A stretch of 64,000 bases of DNA from Marchantia polymorpha subsp. ruderalis (lineage: Eukaryota > Streptophyta > Marchantiopsida > Marchantiales > Marchantiaceae): the NCBI GenBank assembly GCA_037833965.1, contig AP031358.1, forward strand, positions 20,716,001-20,780,000. The letters are read 5' to 3'. The notes beneath the pieces are model-generated. The model was not told where the DNA came from, ran no database searches, and saw nothing but the letters and a program-made list of their open reading frames with translations. Made by a program: the position numbers and the translations under genes. Shown here in pieces: positions 30,573-43,774 of this stretch. The first letter of the stretch is position 1, and every line of letters starts with the position of its first letter.

Positions 30573-33500
30573 CTACAATGATACAAAATTTGGTAAATAT
30601 TGAGTTGCGCATTCTAAAAATTGAATTTATCTTTGAAGTAAATATGAAATTAAAATTCAAAAAACAAAATGGAACACTCCATTCATCGATCACAAGTTAC
30701 AATCAGAACTTGACGCATTCAATCTTCTCACAGTTAATATGAAATTACCTGGAAGCATGGAAAAAAAGCAGCAGTCAGTGACATTGTGACTCTATCTTGG
30801 CATTCAATCCGGATGCCAATAAACTGTGAAGTCTCGTCCCTAGTTTCCCAAGCCAATTGTTCAGCCGTCTGTTTTTCCGTGCTTGCATGCTGAGGTATGA
30901 AGGAAGGAATGAAATACCGAGAAGGATCTTCCACCTTGAAACACAAATCTAAATTGATAAGTATGTCTTCAAGCACCTTTGTGGCCACAACTCCCTGTCC
31001 ATGTGGATGCCTTCGCCGAAACTCCTCCATCAAACGAACAAAACCTATCTTGCTCACAAATCCGTCCTTGCTTATGTATGGGCTGCTTTCAAAGGACACA
31101 GACTTTTGGGGTCGAAAGTTTTGACCTAGAGCTACCAGCTTACCCAATAACGTATAAGTAAGCCAGTTGGGATCTACGATGATGTAATCAAGGTTGGGGA
31201 TAGATATGATGGATCCAACATCATTCAAATATGATATGATTGAGCTCGTTATCCTTTCACGATCAACTGAATGAGCTGAAGATGATGGAATAAATTCTGT
31301 CAGACTATCAGCACAGAATTCATGAAAGGTTTTGAATGACCAAAGGGGGGAAACTCTGTGTTCCTTGGTGTTTGTAAACAAGAGAGAGGAGAGGCGTGAA
31401 CACAATTGGGGAACCTGTGGTGACTTTTCACTCAACAAATTTTTTAAGATTTCAAAAATGTGCTTTTGGAGAGGAATAACTTCCTTCTTCTTCCGTGCAT
31501 TCAAATAAAATACCTCTTGGTGGAGATCCACAAAATTTGCGAATCTTTGGGTAAGTCTGCCTACTATGTCCTGAGCCCACTCCAAAGAGCTATATGGTAT
31601 TTTATCCTTGTGTGTAATAACAACAAGAACTTGTGGAAGACTATGTCCCGTGACCCTAGTGCCGGATGTGATGAAACTTAACCATTCCTCCAACTCAGTC
31701 TCGAAACAAGTCTCATCTTTCTCTGAAGAATCTTCTTCGCGAAAGGGACTATAAACAAATAGGAAAATACAAAAATTGTTGGATTGAGGGAAGATCACAT
31801 TTTGAAGGGTACGAAAAATGCCTTGTCCCGCAAGATCCCATATTGAGATTTGACTTTTGTCATCGTTTTGCAAGAATTCCACTTCAATTCCCTGTGTTCT
31901 CCACAACTCCTTCAATTTGTTGCCAATCCAACTTTTGCCTTTAACTATCCTCATCAGGGTTTGACGCACTTGAGTCTTGCCTGCAGAAGATGAATATAGA
32001 AAATCAAAAGAAATATAAATTGTTACTTGAGATATTTTTAAAAATTATTTGTTACCATATTATTTAATCATATTTATAGATAAATAGAATTGGAAAAAAA
32101 TCCAAATTTCACCTCAAAATTTAAAATTACAAAATCAGTTTTATTTATAATCTAAAACTTTGGGATATTAGCTTTCTTTTCTTTCTAGTTTTCTCAAATA
32201 TTTACACAGTTCCAAATACATGTTGATAAAAAAATTTAACTTTTTGACGATAATATTAAATTTTGAAAAGTTAAACCTTAGATTGCTAGTTTGAATACAT
32301 TGAGAAAAAAAACTAAGAACTCAGAGAGCACGTTACCTGCTAGAGGAGAGCCACATAAGAAGAGTCGGCTGGCTTTTGCATCTCCAAATGACAATTTTGC
32401 TTCTCTGAAGACAGACATGTACACTGCCCGCTTCTGGTTCTGCTTGAGCGCCTCTTCAATCTGCGCCGCCTTTCCGTCCTTATTCCATCTGGTTCTTTGC
32501 ACATTTATTTCCTGGAGAGTCAAGTTGACTTGGAGGACCCGCATCAGGTCCCTGAAGGACGCCTCCTTCTCCCCGTAGACTTCGACCCCATCCAAATCCA
32601 AGTGAGTGAGACTTGTGTTCCCTCGCAGGATCCCCATCAGGTCCCTGAACGCCTCTTCTTCTATTTTGGAGTTTATCAAAGACAAGTGAGTGAGACTTGT
32701 GTTCACTCGGAAGCACCGAAGGAGGTACTTCAAAACATCTTTCTGAACAGCTCGTAATTCCAGTTTCTTCAGGACTGAAGTCTCTCCAGTGTTTCCATTC
32801 ATTGACAGGATACCTTCTAATCCATCTTCGTTGCTACCTGAATACTCATCCATCAGCCTTATGTGGAAAGATTTTAGAGATTTGAGTTCCCCGCGCAGTA
32901 CCCTACCTAATAGGTTTAGTGATAACAAGTAATCACTATCAGGGAATAGACTTAGTTCCACTATGGGGTCCTTGACATCGGAGCTAGCAGCACCCGCAAG
33001 AGCTTCTATTGACTTCCAAACATCTTCTTCATCCTCTCCCCTAAATGACTGTACATTAATGTTGGTTGCTGTAGCATTGTCACGTATGCTTTCGCCGAGC
33101 TGCTGCCATTCCTCAGGACTCATCCGCAAGTCCCACAAATTCACTTCCTTCAATGATGGGTTGGAAGTAAGAAGTTGCCTCAAACAGTCTCCGAGTCCAT
33201 CCATACGGACCAGGATAAGACGTTCAATGGATCGGTTGCCATCGTCTCCGGCCAAAGCTTTCAGCAACAAGGCCGCTCCCCACTCTACCCCATTTAACGT
33301 CAATTCTTGCAAAGACGAGCTCTGGATCAAAGCCTGGGACAGCATTCCAACGGCCTCATCATCCGTTTTCGAACTCTCGCCTAATATCAACGTTTGTAAC
33401 AGAGGAGCACTGTTGATCATGTCAGCCACATGCTTCACCGCACTCAAGTCCTCCCACGCGCTCCACAAAACTAACCTCTTGAGTTTAGATTCGCAATTTC

Positions 33501-34065
33501 CTCGCAGTCCTGAGGCGAGATTCAACCAACATCTGGCACTCAATCCGCAACGCCATATTGTCAAGTCTGTCACGCTAGAGGAATTCAGAATTCTCCCCAG
33601 CTGTAAACTCCAGCTCTCCACTTCCGCATCTGAACTCCACTTGATCTCCTCAACGAATATCACTCGTAGATTGCTAGACATGAATCCTCTGAAAACTATC
33701 TCCCACTCCCTTGCCGTCAACCTCGATATATCTCCGCCACAAATAGCTTTCACGGTGAGATCCTCAAAGGTGTTGCAGTTGCCGATTGCCTCCAGCACTC
33801 GAAGGCGCACTTGGCTTCGCCACCCTGTGATCGTCGAAATCAATTCACTATCCGGAAAGAACTCTCGAAATTCTGGCTTGCTTAAATCGGGAAGCCTTAA
33901 AGGCTGGCCTTTGCCTTCCAGACGCCGTAGAAGGTCCTGGACAGCGGACGGAAGCTCCGGTTCCTCGTCTGTCTCCCTCACATCAGGCGTCTCTGGTTCC
34001 CCGTATACGGAGGCCATCGCATGTTCAGCAGCGTCACTGACGAGGGAAGCACCTGCACCTTCCAT
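29199..34065 (-). CDS. LRR-Roc-COR (ROCO) GTPase, TORNADO1-like, copy 1 (about 1444 aa, three exons)
   Basis: This is a large multidomain GTPase-type protein, likely cytoplasmic or membrane-associated. Exons are 34065-32337, 31980-30749 and 30572-29199. Introns are 356 bp (phase 1) and 176 bp (phase 0), both GT-AG. Joined in frame it gives about 1444 residues: LRR at about 90-550, Roc GTPase at about 565-760, COR at about 790 to 1100, coiled coil at about 1215-1260, and a Cys pair at 1429/1432. The P-loop GSPLAGKT is formed only after splicing of intron 1, which strongly confirms the gene model. Arabidopsis TORNADO1 is a 1380-residue LRR-Roc-COR protein, so length and order agree. No kinase domain follows COR, unlike animal LRRK. 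I chose the ATG at 34065; the frame is open further upstream but has no ATG there. A nearly identical copy lies at 56931-52068. Confidence 0.88.
30749..31980 (-). CDS. ROCO copy 1, exon 2: Roc GTPase and N-terminal COR
   Basis: The acceptor TTCTGCAG|GC opens the exon, which completes the P-loop with GKT (Lys578, Thr579). G3 is WDLAGQ at about 624-629, with the Gln usual in Roc domains. G4 is THKDK at about 699-703. COR begins near residue 790, with ISYLNDVGSIISI (about 825-837) and VDPNWLTYTLLGKLV (about 845-859). The exon ends FFPCFQ|GTAATT in phase 0. Against copy 2 I count about five residue changes in 411. All GTP-binding residues I can check are present, so the domain should bind nucleotide. 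Confidence 0.87.
32337..34065 (-). CDS. ROCO copy 1, exon 1: N terminus, LRR domain and first half of P-loop
   Basis: This exon encodes residues 1-577. After an acidic N terminus (DEEPELPS) comes a short helical region and then RI-type leucine-rich repeats of about 28 residues with a helix in each. Examples are SLQELTLNGVEW, SLKEVNLWDLRM, SLTHLSLINSKI and SLTHLDLDGVEV. The exon ends in RLFLCGSPLAG, the strand and first six residues of the GTPase P-loop. The donor reads GCAG|GTAACG. Compared with copy 2 it is the variable part of the gene: I count about 86 differences plus several small indels over 577 residues. Most lie in the xxLxLxx positions. Confidence 0.86.
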
Positions 34066-34848
34066 TCTCTCCTCCACTCTCACAGAGTAAGAAACGTTTG
34101 CTGCTTGACACGCGCGGGCGAAATGTACAAGAGTCACTTCCAAGAGGCTCTCTCCTCCTCGAGCCGCAAGCCCGGCTCACCAGAACAAAACTGAACTGTC
34201 CGTCGCAGAGTCACAACTTGTGTGTAGTGCGCGATGGTCACGAGAGTTCTTGCGCGGTGCTACAGGAGTGACACAGAGATTACTCCGAGCATCGGATCAA
34301 GAGCAATGATCACGAAAGGAGTAAGATTGAACAAAGTGGAAGTTGGAGGTTGCTCAAATTCACTGCAGGGGAGGACAGCCGATGTGAATCAAAATGATCG
34401 CAGACAACCAGGATTCTGGTTCCTAGAGCGTGTGCGTGAATCTATCCGGACGTAAACCTGTTGTGAACTGGAACAGAGAAATGTGTATGATGTGCACTTG
34501 TAACTGAACTCGAACTCAGTGGAAAAGTTGATAGCTCTGGAGGTGAATTTGAAATATACAGAAGACTGGTTCGTAGCAAAGATGGTGAGATGAGGACGCA
34601 GAATGTGTTGGAATGAATGGAAGCTCAGTATCTCAGACTTGAAGAACTTTGCATTGTGTAAAGCTGTAGGTACAATTGGAGTAAGAGAATGCGAATCTAG
34701 TTGCATCGAGACCCACGGGAAGATGGGTAGGTCGTGAAAAACACATGCAGCGTCTTCAATCAGATCTTGTCATCGAATCGTGTGAGAGATCGAGGTAACG
34801 ACAACATGCCAACACAACAAGCCTGCTCCTCCACCCTCGATGTGATTG
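34066..34848. repeat. Block delta' (unit 1): 5' flank of ROCO copy 1
   Basis: Upstream region of the intact gene, including an open stretch without ATG from 34066 to 34143. It probably holds the 5' UTR and promoter. I found no convincing TATA box. Nearly identical to 56932-57721. Confidence 0.55.
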
Positions 34849-37800
34849 GAAAATGTCCTTAGACGGTCAGGATAAATCTTGACTTTGTTGCGCAAGCTAA
34901 CAGGGAATTTGAGTCAATGATTTAAAGTGCTGATACACTCTCTGTCGTCAAGCAAGCAAGTGGATGTATTTTGACAACTGAGTGGCACATGGGTAGTCGA
35001 CTCGGAGGACAAATCTCGTGTTATACTTTTTCCTTGCTTTGAGGATCGGCACAGTATTCTACATTACTCTATACAACTCGTAGGTTCAGATAAAACAAAT
35101 CAACTTTTTGGGAGTTTGCAAAAATATATGTCGAATAACTGTGTACAGCGAATGCCACTACTCGAGGTTCTCAACTGCTCATGTAATTGTTCACTCTACC
35201 CAAGAAAGTGAAGATGCTAGGCTGGCCAATATTGATACTCCGTGTGGGACATTAGATAACAAGTACAACACACAGAGGACAATAACTCAAGTGCAGAGTC
35301 AATTAGAATCACGCCACCTCTCTTCTTTTTGAACAAGCAATGCTATCCGACCCTCAGGTCACTTGAATATGTAATACTCCTTCGTCTTCATCCTTTGGAT
35401 TCGGAATCTGATGCCCACGAGAAAGTAACGTTGAACTCAGAAATCTGTATATGACGTTTGGGGCTTTTTTAGTCCAACCGACGCGCATGCGTGCGAACGA
35501 AGATTTCGAAATTAAACTACTCCGTTTGTTGTCATCTTCTGCAAATCCTACACTTTACTCCAAGAGCATGAGCTGTCTACTAGATTGCTTTTCAGGTCTA
35601 TCGGGAATCATAAAGTATCCTGTCCGGCTACATTTTCGGGGTGAATTATCAACTTGCTGGTAGGAGAACAATAAAAATTACTCAGAATTGCAGATATTAG
35701 CACCAATTACTATATTGAGGGTTGATTAAAGATAGCTGTTCAGAATGCTCTGAAATACGTACAATCGCAAAACTCTGTTTCACCAGCAACTCGAAAGCAG
35801 ATCCGACTGATGTCTTGATGCTGGCTACTCTGGAATGCAGGTTACGGGGTCTTTGGAAAATTATTCACCATGTGGGTGAAATTACAGCGCTTTGACGCTG
35901 CTGAGTTGGATTAAATCCAATCTCGAAACTTGTCTCGTTGTAACAGCGAGAGAAGAAGTTTCGGTACAGCATCCTTGAGATTCCAGTGACTATTCAGTGT
36001 ACAAATAACTGTACCGCCTTGAATCACGTGGAGGTCGGAGATGCCCGCGATGAAAGAATCCAGGAACGAGTCACAGTCGATATCACGTCATGCACTAGTA
36101 TTCAGAGTTGTGGTGACTCATGTGCAACTCCAGTGCTGCACAAGTCTGAGGAGCTCTGCGTTCTCTAATCGGAACTTCATAAACCCGAATTGTCCATGAA
36201 CCCTATTTTTCCACACGGTTTCGGACCATGACCGTTGTCAGTTCGTCCCTTGGACTATCCATGTTGTGGCCAAATAGTTCACAAGACCCAGTCACTAAAA
36301 CGGTGGATTTGTATGCTCTTTGACTTAATCATTTCCGATGCTTTTGTCTAATTTGGGTAGTTTAGATTCACCCTTGCTTGCCTGAAAAACGAAAAGAAAA
36401 ATAGAAATTGGTTAGTTAGCTTGGCATACAACCATATTTTATCGGGGCATGCCATCGACTATAACAAACTTGCTACATTTTTTGAAGGAGAACCGGGAGT
36501 CAAGATATTATGTTGCTCATTTCTTCACTGGTTCAGTTAGGCTTCGGAGCAATTTCCAGCAAGAAGTTCATGGCATAAGCTTCACCTTCAGGATACTACC
36601 TTTTACCTGCATGGTCTTTCAGGATCATCTACAGGGAAGATTCCCAGGAAAGCAAAATCGACCCAACCCTGTGGAAAGACCGGGATGTTTACCATTTCCA
36701 CTTTCCCAGCTTGTGACCTTGTCCACAATAAGACCAGTGTGGATGAACTCCTGCAGTAAGTGGTGAACAATAAGTGGTAATGGGTGATTTCCTCCAAATA
36801 CTCAAGTGGGAAGTCCTTCCTCGAAGCTTAATAGTCATTTATACACATACTTTGTTATCGGCCAAGGGAGTGTAGACAGTGTGTTAATTTGAAAAAGATG
36901 GAACAAAGGTGGAATAACTTCGAGATAATTCAAGACCCAAAGTGGGGTTCATCTTGAATCGACTAGTTTTTCTAGCAATCGACTATGGCTAGTAAGCACA
37001 AGGTCGATGAGCCTATCATTAAACTTGTCAACATGTACGCTCTGATCAGAAATGTAATTCTAGGTAATAGAACATATCATTCCATTACCAAGAATTCCAT
37101 GTTTGATCAGTACTATTAGGTGATGGAACAGGTGCCACATAAACAGACAATGACAACACTCACCTAAGACACCATATGAAGCATCTATCAAAGAGCCTGT
37201 TGAGGATCAGTTCTAGGTGGATGGTGAGAATGTCACCACCACTTGTGGCCGAAAGCATGACTTTCGATAACGAGGGAGTCCAGGTGTCGAAGATTTTAGA
37301 AAATCCCTCCAAAGAGGAGAACAGGAGCTAACGATGGCTCTTCAGATGTCGACAGTCGAAGAATTATAGGCTTCAGATGAAGGTCACAAAGCACCTCCTG
37401 AAGCCATCCCATGTACTAACATAATGCCTGAAATGATAGAGAACATGAAGATGAACACTTTTTCCAACTAAGAACGTTGAATCCAAAGTATGTACGGTAG
37501 TCTCCTGGCTAAATACGCACTTCTCTCCTGGAAGGATAAGGAGTACTTTATCCGGTAGCTGCTTACTTACGCAAATCATTTCTTAATCGAAATAGGAGAA
37601 TTTGTCGAAATTGTCGGACAATGGCTAGGAGAACCTGGATCTAAATTAGCTCTATTTACATTTTATACTGGAAAAAATAATAATATATATATATATATAG
37701 ATAATCCCATATTCGTTACCATGAACGAATAACTATCGATATTCATTTCTCCTCTCTTCAGTTGAGTCATAGGAAAAATTTATCAACAATAATTTGTGAA

Positions 37801-38108
37801 TTTATGAGAGATTCATAAATATTTTTCAGAGATCTTTCAAGGTTTAAAAAAATGATAAAAATTATACAGAAACTACCTAAGCAAATCTTCAAGTTTATTA
37901 TGAAACAACATATAATGAGTCGAATCACTTCTTGATATTTTGATTAGATGGTAAACTCAAGGAAAACAAAAAGTAAACTTCTAAATGAGCGATGATGTGA
38001 TATAAGTTGAGCAACACATATCCTCCCTTTTACCGGAAGCATCGATATTTCTAGCAAAAGGCTCTGACTTGCGAGGAGGATGTTAACGAAGCAGCTTTCA
38101 AAAATGTT
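34849..38108. repeat. Block beta' (unit 1), noncoding
   Basis: Diverged copy of 2008-5549, including the 69-bp inverted repeat and the AT tract. No supportable gene. Confidence 0.7.
37042..37110. repeat. 69-bp imperfect inverted repeat, beta' of unit 1
   Basis: 31-nt arms with five mismatches and a 7-nt loop CATATCA. Confidence 0.75.
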
Positions 38109-39345
38109 TGAGACAAGAGGGAGCAAATCCAAAAAGAAACAATATTTAATGTCTCATGAAACTAAATAGAATTTTTTTCAATACTGTTTATTGTTTTATT
38201 GAGTTTAAAATGCGATATTTTTAGATTGTTGGCATGCTTATGGCCAATTTTCTATTCTGCCATAGGCCAGGACAAAAAGTATTGTATTTAGTTTATCGAC
38301 TTCAATTAAATCAATCACAAGGCGATGAGGGTTGCAAAAGGTGATGCAAAAAACTTCAGACTACCTCTTAATGTTTATTGCCAATATATTATATTTCAAA
38401 TTGAAAAAATATTGAGGCTCATTTATGAAAAATAATATGCATTCTTACCCGGTATGCCTACTTAACCTGGACTTTACTGTACCAGTTTCGAACCATGAGT
38501 AACTTGACTAGATGGAAAATATTCAACACATTGATAATGGTACTCTGATTGTAAGCGATGAAGCTGACATGGTTATCAAGTTTACAGCAATAGTGTTGCG
38601 AGTCTTGCTCTAAAGTGTGCACAATCATGTTGGCGATGGAGTTAAAGACAACATGCCAATATATCAAGCGTGTTCTTCCACTCATGCGTATAATTGGACA
38701 ATGTTTTTAGAAAGTAAGAAAAAATCTTGAATATCTTGTGCCAGCGAACAGAATACGTTAGTGAAGGGATCACTTTGCTGATACATTCTATGTAGGCAGC
38801 GTGACTACTGAGATTTCAAACGTCAGCTTGGATATATTCAAGCAAGTGGATCTATTTTGACAACTGAGTGGCACATGAGTAATCAGCTCGGATGAGAGAG
38901 CATGTTGTGCTTTTCCTTGCTTCTAAGATCAGTACAGGAGTCTACATTACTCTCCATATCTTATAGTTTCAAAACAAACTAATCAACTTTCTAGGAGTGT
39001 ACTCGACATAATGTCAAATAACTTTGTACAGAATATACGAATATTCGAGGTTCTCAAGTGCTGGAATGATTGTTCTCTTACCTCAGCTGTCAAGCAGGCG
39101 AGCGCATGCACATTTCTGATACCCAAATCTGGAGGTCTTCCCACCTCAAACATTAAACCAAAATCAGATTCCGTCCGTGCTAAGAGCACTCCTCCTTGTT
39201 TACCACTTACTATAGAGCACGATAGAACAAGCATGATACTTGCTAAGGTCAAAGTGTGGTTACCTGATAAGAATTTACGTGATTGTCCAGATTGTGATTA
39301 TGTTACCGAGGTAGGTGAAGATGCTCACTGGTGACTGAACTGAGT
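38109..39345. repeat. Block alpha (unit 1/2 junction), noncoding
   Basis: From 38402 on it matches 1-945 almost base for base. No supportable gene. Confidence 0.7.
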
Positions 39346-40408
39346 GGTTAACGTCGTGAACATGTGTTGTATACATAAGATGAAAAAAACTTCAGCTGAA
39401 GATCTTGTTTGAAGTCTAAATGATACGACAAACTGACATGGAAACACAAATATATGGTATACATCATCTTAAATGTAACAAGTCACATACTGCAACTTAT
39501 GCAATCGTATGTTCAATCTTGAAAAATGAAAAAATTATGTCCATTACTTAATTGAAAAGATCGTTGAAACGCAATCGTGTTATTTCATGTTTTTAGTTCT
39601 CTCTCTCTTGTGTAAAGCATGTCACATATATTTTTGTTACAAAATTAGAAGCTGTGATTAAATAACCGTGTATCAAATGACTATATTGATTTGCATCCTT
39701 ATTTGATGATACCTCAAATTTCAAAATGTTCAGTAGTAAACAAGCTCGAGTAATTTAAATCTCACAAGAGAAAAAATAATGAAAGTTACACTTTCACATT
39801 ACTCAAGAAGATTCTTAATTGCTTAAAACATTGACTCTACAATCTTTAGTTTGTCTTAATACTTTTTGAACTTTTGTGGATTTGATTCTTCGGATTCTCT
39901 TGATTCGAGTGTCCATTGCTGAACTTGTTTGTTTTTTGGTACATCACAAAACCAAAATACTGTCCCACAAACAAAGAAATTTCAGGGAAGGTTCTTTTTT
40001 GACTGTAAGACAAAAAGGAAAAAAGAACTGACGAAAAGATAAAAAAACTGACAAGGCTTTGTCATTCAGAAGAAAGTTAATATATTGGATTTCTTTTGCA
40101 TGGACTCCGGGATGATCTCCGAGGGAAAGGACTCGAGTAACGAGTCAGAGTCCAGCAGTCGATATCACCTCATGCAGTAGTATTCAAAGTTGTGCTGACT
40201 CATATGCAACTCGAGTTCACCGTGAGCCACTTGCACAAGTCGGAGGACCTCGGCATCGGCGTTCTCGAATCAAAACTTTCTAAATCTTGTGGAATGATCG
40301 CCACTGTTTCGAAGTGTCCATGAACCTTATTTTTCATACGGATGCACACCATATCCTGTGTCAGGTTGTTCCTGGACTATCCCTGTTGTGGCCAAATAGT
40401 CCATTGGA
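39346..40408. repeat. Block epsilon (unit 2), noncoding
   Basis: Nearly identical to 951-2007. Nothing else seen. Confidence 0.6.
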
Positions 40409-43400
40409 AAATGTTCTTAGACGGTCAGGATAAATCTTGACTTTGTTGTGCAAGTGAACAGGGTATGTGAGTCAATGATTTAATGTGCTGATACACTCGC
40501 TGTCGTCACGCAAGCAAGTGGATGTATTCTGACAACTGAGTGGCACATGGGTAGTCAACTCGGAGGACAAATCCTGTTATACTTTTTTCTTTCTTTGAGG
40601 ATCGGCACAGTATTCTACATTACTCTATACTCGTAGGTTCAGATCAAACAAATCAACTTTTTGGGAGTGGACTAAAAAATATGTCAAATAACTGTGTACA
40701 GCGTATACGACTACTCGAGGTTCTCACCTGCTCGTATAATTGTTCACTCTCCCTAAGAAAGTGAAGATGTTGGGCTGGCTAACTTTGATACTCTGTGTGG
40801 GACCTTATATAACAAGTACAATGCACAGGACACTGACTTGATTGCATAATCAATTAGAATTAGGCCATTTTCTTTTCGAACAAGCAAACAAGAGTAGATA
40901 AGAATCACGCCACTTTCTCTTCTTTTTGCACGCGCAATGCTATCCTACCCTCAGGTCTTTTGAATATGTAATCCTCCTTCGTCTTGATCCTTCGGATTCG
41001 GGATCTGATTCCCACGACAGTAACGTTGGACTCAGAATTCTGTATATGCCGTTTGGGGTTTCTTTAGTCCAACCGACGCGCATGCGTGCGAACCAAGTTT
41101 TCAGAATTAAAGTATTCAGTTTGTTGTCATCTTCTGCAAATCGTACACAATCCTCCACAGAGCATGAGCGTCTACCAGATTGCATTTCAGGTCTATCGGG
41201 GAATTATAAAGTATCCTGTCCGGCTATATTTTAGGGGGAGAATTATCAAATTGCTGGTAGGAGAACAATAAAAAGTAATCAGAATTGCAGAGATGAGCAC
41301 AAGTACTATATTGAGGGTTGATTTAATATGGTTTGTTCTGAATGCTCTGAAACACGTACAATCGCCAAACTCTGTTCCACCAGCAACTCTAAAGCAGACC
41401 CTGACTGACTGCTGTCTTGATGCTTGCTCCTCTGGAATGCAGCTTACGGGTCTTTGGAAAAAAATTATTCACCATGTGGGTACAATTACAGCGCTTTGAC
41501 GCTGGTGAGTTGGATAGAATTCAATCTCAAAACTTGTCTCGTTGCTACATCGAGAGAAGAATTTTCGGTACAGCATCCTCAAGATTCCAGTGACTATTTA
41601 GTGTAAAAATAACTGTACCGCCATGAGTCACGTGGAGGTCGGAGATGCCCGCGATGAAAAAGAATCCAGGAACGAGTCACAGTCGATATCAAGTCATGGA
41701 CTAGTATTCAGAGTTGTGGTGACTCCTGCACAAGTACTGAGTCACAGTCTGAGGACTTCAGCGTTCTCAAATCGGAACTTCATAAACTCAAATGGTCTAT
41801 GAACCCTATTTTTCCACACGGTTTCGGACCCTGACGGGTGTCAATTCGTCCCCTGGACTATCCCTGTTGTGGCCAAATAGTCCACAAGACCCAGTCACTA
41901 AAACGGTGGATTTGTTCCTCCTTGAGTTAATCATTTCCGATGTTTTTGTCTGATTTGGGTAGTTTAGATTCACCCTTGCTTGCCTAAAAAACAAAAAGTG
42001 AAATGGACACTGGTTAGACAGCATGGCATACGACCATATTTTTTACTATAAAAAACTAGCTACATTTTCTGAAACAACCAGGAGTCAGTAAATTCTCTTG
42101 CACATATGATCCTGGTCCAGTTATACTTTCGTGCAATTGCTAGCAAGAAGTTCACCTAAACGATACCAACTTTTACCTGCAAGGCCTTTCAGGATCATCT
42201 GCCGGGGAAGGTTCCCAGGAAAGCACAACAGACCCGGCCCTGTCGAAAGACCTGTATGTTTCCCATTTCACATTCTCAGCGCGGGGCCCTTGTCTACAAT
42301 GAAATCAGTGTGGTTGAACTCCTGATGGGTGATGGTGATGGGTGACTTTTCAAAAAAATACTAAAGTGGGCAGTCCTTCCTCGAAGCTTAATAGTCATTT
42401 ATACACATACTTTGTTTTTGGCCAAGGGAGTGCAGACAGTGTTAATTTGAAAAAGATGGAACAAGAGCAAGGTGGAATAACTTCGAGACATTTCCATATC
42501 CAAAGTGGTGTTCATCTTGAATCGACTAGTTTTTCTAGCAATCGACTATCGTTAGTAAGCACAAGGTCGAGAGGTTAGTGAGCCTATAATTAAACTTATG
42601 ATTGAAGGTCAATCGAGGAGAGCATTTTGAGGAGCGATGAGAGGAAAACTTTGGACATGGAGAATTTAGATTTCTTCCTTGTCAACATCTAAGCTCTGAT
42701 CAGACATGGATTTCTAGGTAATAGAACATAACATTCCATTACCTATAATTCCATGTTTGATCAGTAGTATGTGGTGATTGAACAGGTGGCACATAAACAG
42801 ACAATGACATTTCTCACCTAACACACCTGAGGTATAAACACCATATGAAGTATCTATCAAAGAGCCTGTTGAGGATCAGTTCTACGTGGAAAGTGAGAAC
42901 GTCACCACTAGTAGCCGAATGCATGATTTTCGAGAACGAGGGAGTCCAGGTGTCGAAGGGTTTAGAAAATCCCTCCAAAGAGTAGAACAGGAGCTAACGA
43001 TGGCTCTTCAGATGTCGACAGTCGAAGAATTATAGGCTTCAGATGAAGGTCACAAAGCACCTCCTTAAGCCATCCCATGTGCTAACATAATGCCTGAAAT
43101 GATAGAGAACATGAAGATGAACACTTTTTCCAACTTAGAAAGTTGAATCCAAAGTATGTACGGTAGTCTCCGGGCTAAGTACGCACTTTTATCCTGGAAG
43201 GATTAGGAGTACTTTATACGGTAGCTGCTTACTTACGCGAATTATTTCTTAATAGAAAGAGGAGAAGTTGTCGAAATTGTCGGACAATGGCTAGGAGAAC
43301 CTGGATCTAAATTAGCTCTATTTACATTTTATACTGGAAAAAATATATATATATATAGATAATCCCATATTCGTTACGATGAACGAATAACTATCGATGT

Positions 43401-43774
43401 TCATTTCTCCTCTCTTCAGCTGAGTCATAGGAAAAATTTATCAACAATAATTTGTGAATTTATGAGAGATTCATAAATATTTTTCAGAGATCTTTCAAGG
43501 TTTAAAAAAATGATAAAAATTATACAGAAACTACCTAAGCAAATCTTCAAGTTTATTATGAAACAACTTATAATGAGTGGACTCACTTCTTGATATTTTG
43601 ATTAGATTGTAAATTCAAAGAAAACAAAAAGTAAACTTCTAAATGAGTGATGATATGATATAAGTAGAGCAACACATATCCTCCCTTTTACCGGAAGCAT
43701 CGATATTTCCAGTAAAACTCTCTAACTTGCGAGGAGGATATTAATGAAGCAGCTATAAAAAATGTTTGAGACAA
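40409..43774. repeat. Block beta (unit 2) with the empty retrotransposon site
   Basis: Counterpart of 2008-5554. It ends at GACAA (43770-43774), the uninterrupted equivalent of the GATAA target. It lacks the unit 1 hairpin, the 41-bp duplication and the extra 0.4-kb copy. Confidence 0.7.
42696..42764. repeat. 69-bp imperfect inverted repeat, beta of unit 2
   Basis: 31-nt arms with four mismatches and a 7-nt loop CATAACA. Confidence 0.75.

Larger units (their letters stand above)
1..38401. repeat. Tandem unit 1 (about 22.87 kb without the retrotransposon)
   Basis: Position 1 aligns with 38402 and the two stretches stay collinear, giving a period of about 22.87 kb once the 15,533 bp of insertion plus duplicated target are removed. 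Ends are arbitrary because the window cuts the array. Small indels separate the units: a hairpin insertion at 3007-3037, a 41-bp duplication at 3138-3219, an extra AT-rich block at about 4025-4440, and a missing segment near 25055. Confidence 0.9.

Noticed and set aside
32963-34090. 375-codon plus-strand ORF antisense to the LRR exon (also 56087-56974)
   Set aside because: It is the mirror of a coding LRR exon. The plus frame shows no domain, and its counterpart in unit 2 has a different length.
34066-34143. Extension of ROCO exon 1 to a TTG at 34143 (and 57009 in unit 2)
   Set aside because: TTG is not a normal plant start. The first ATG is at 34065 (56931).
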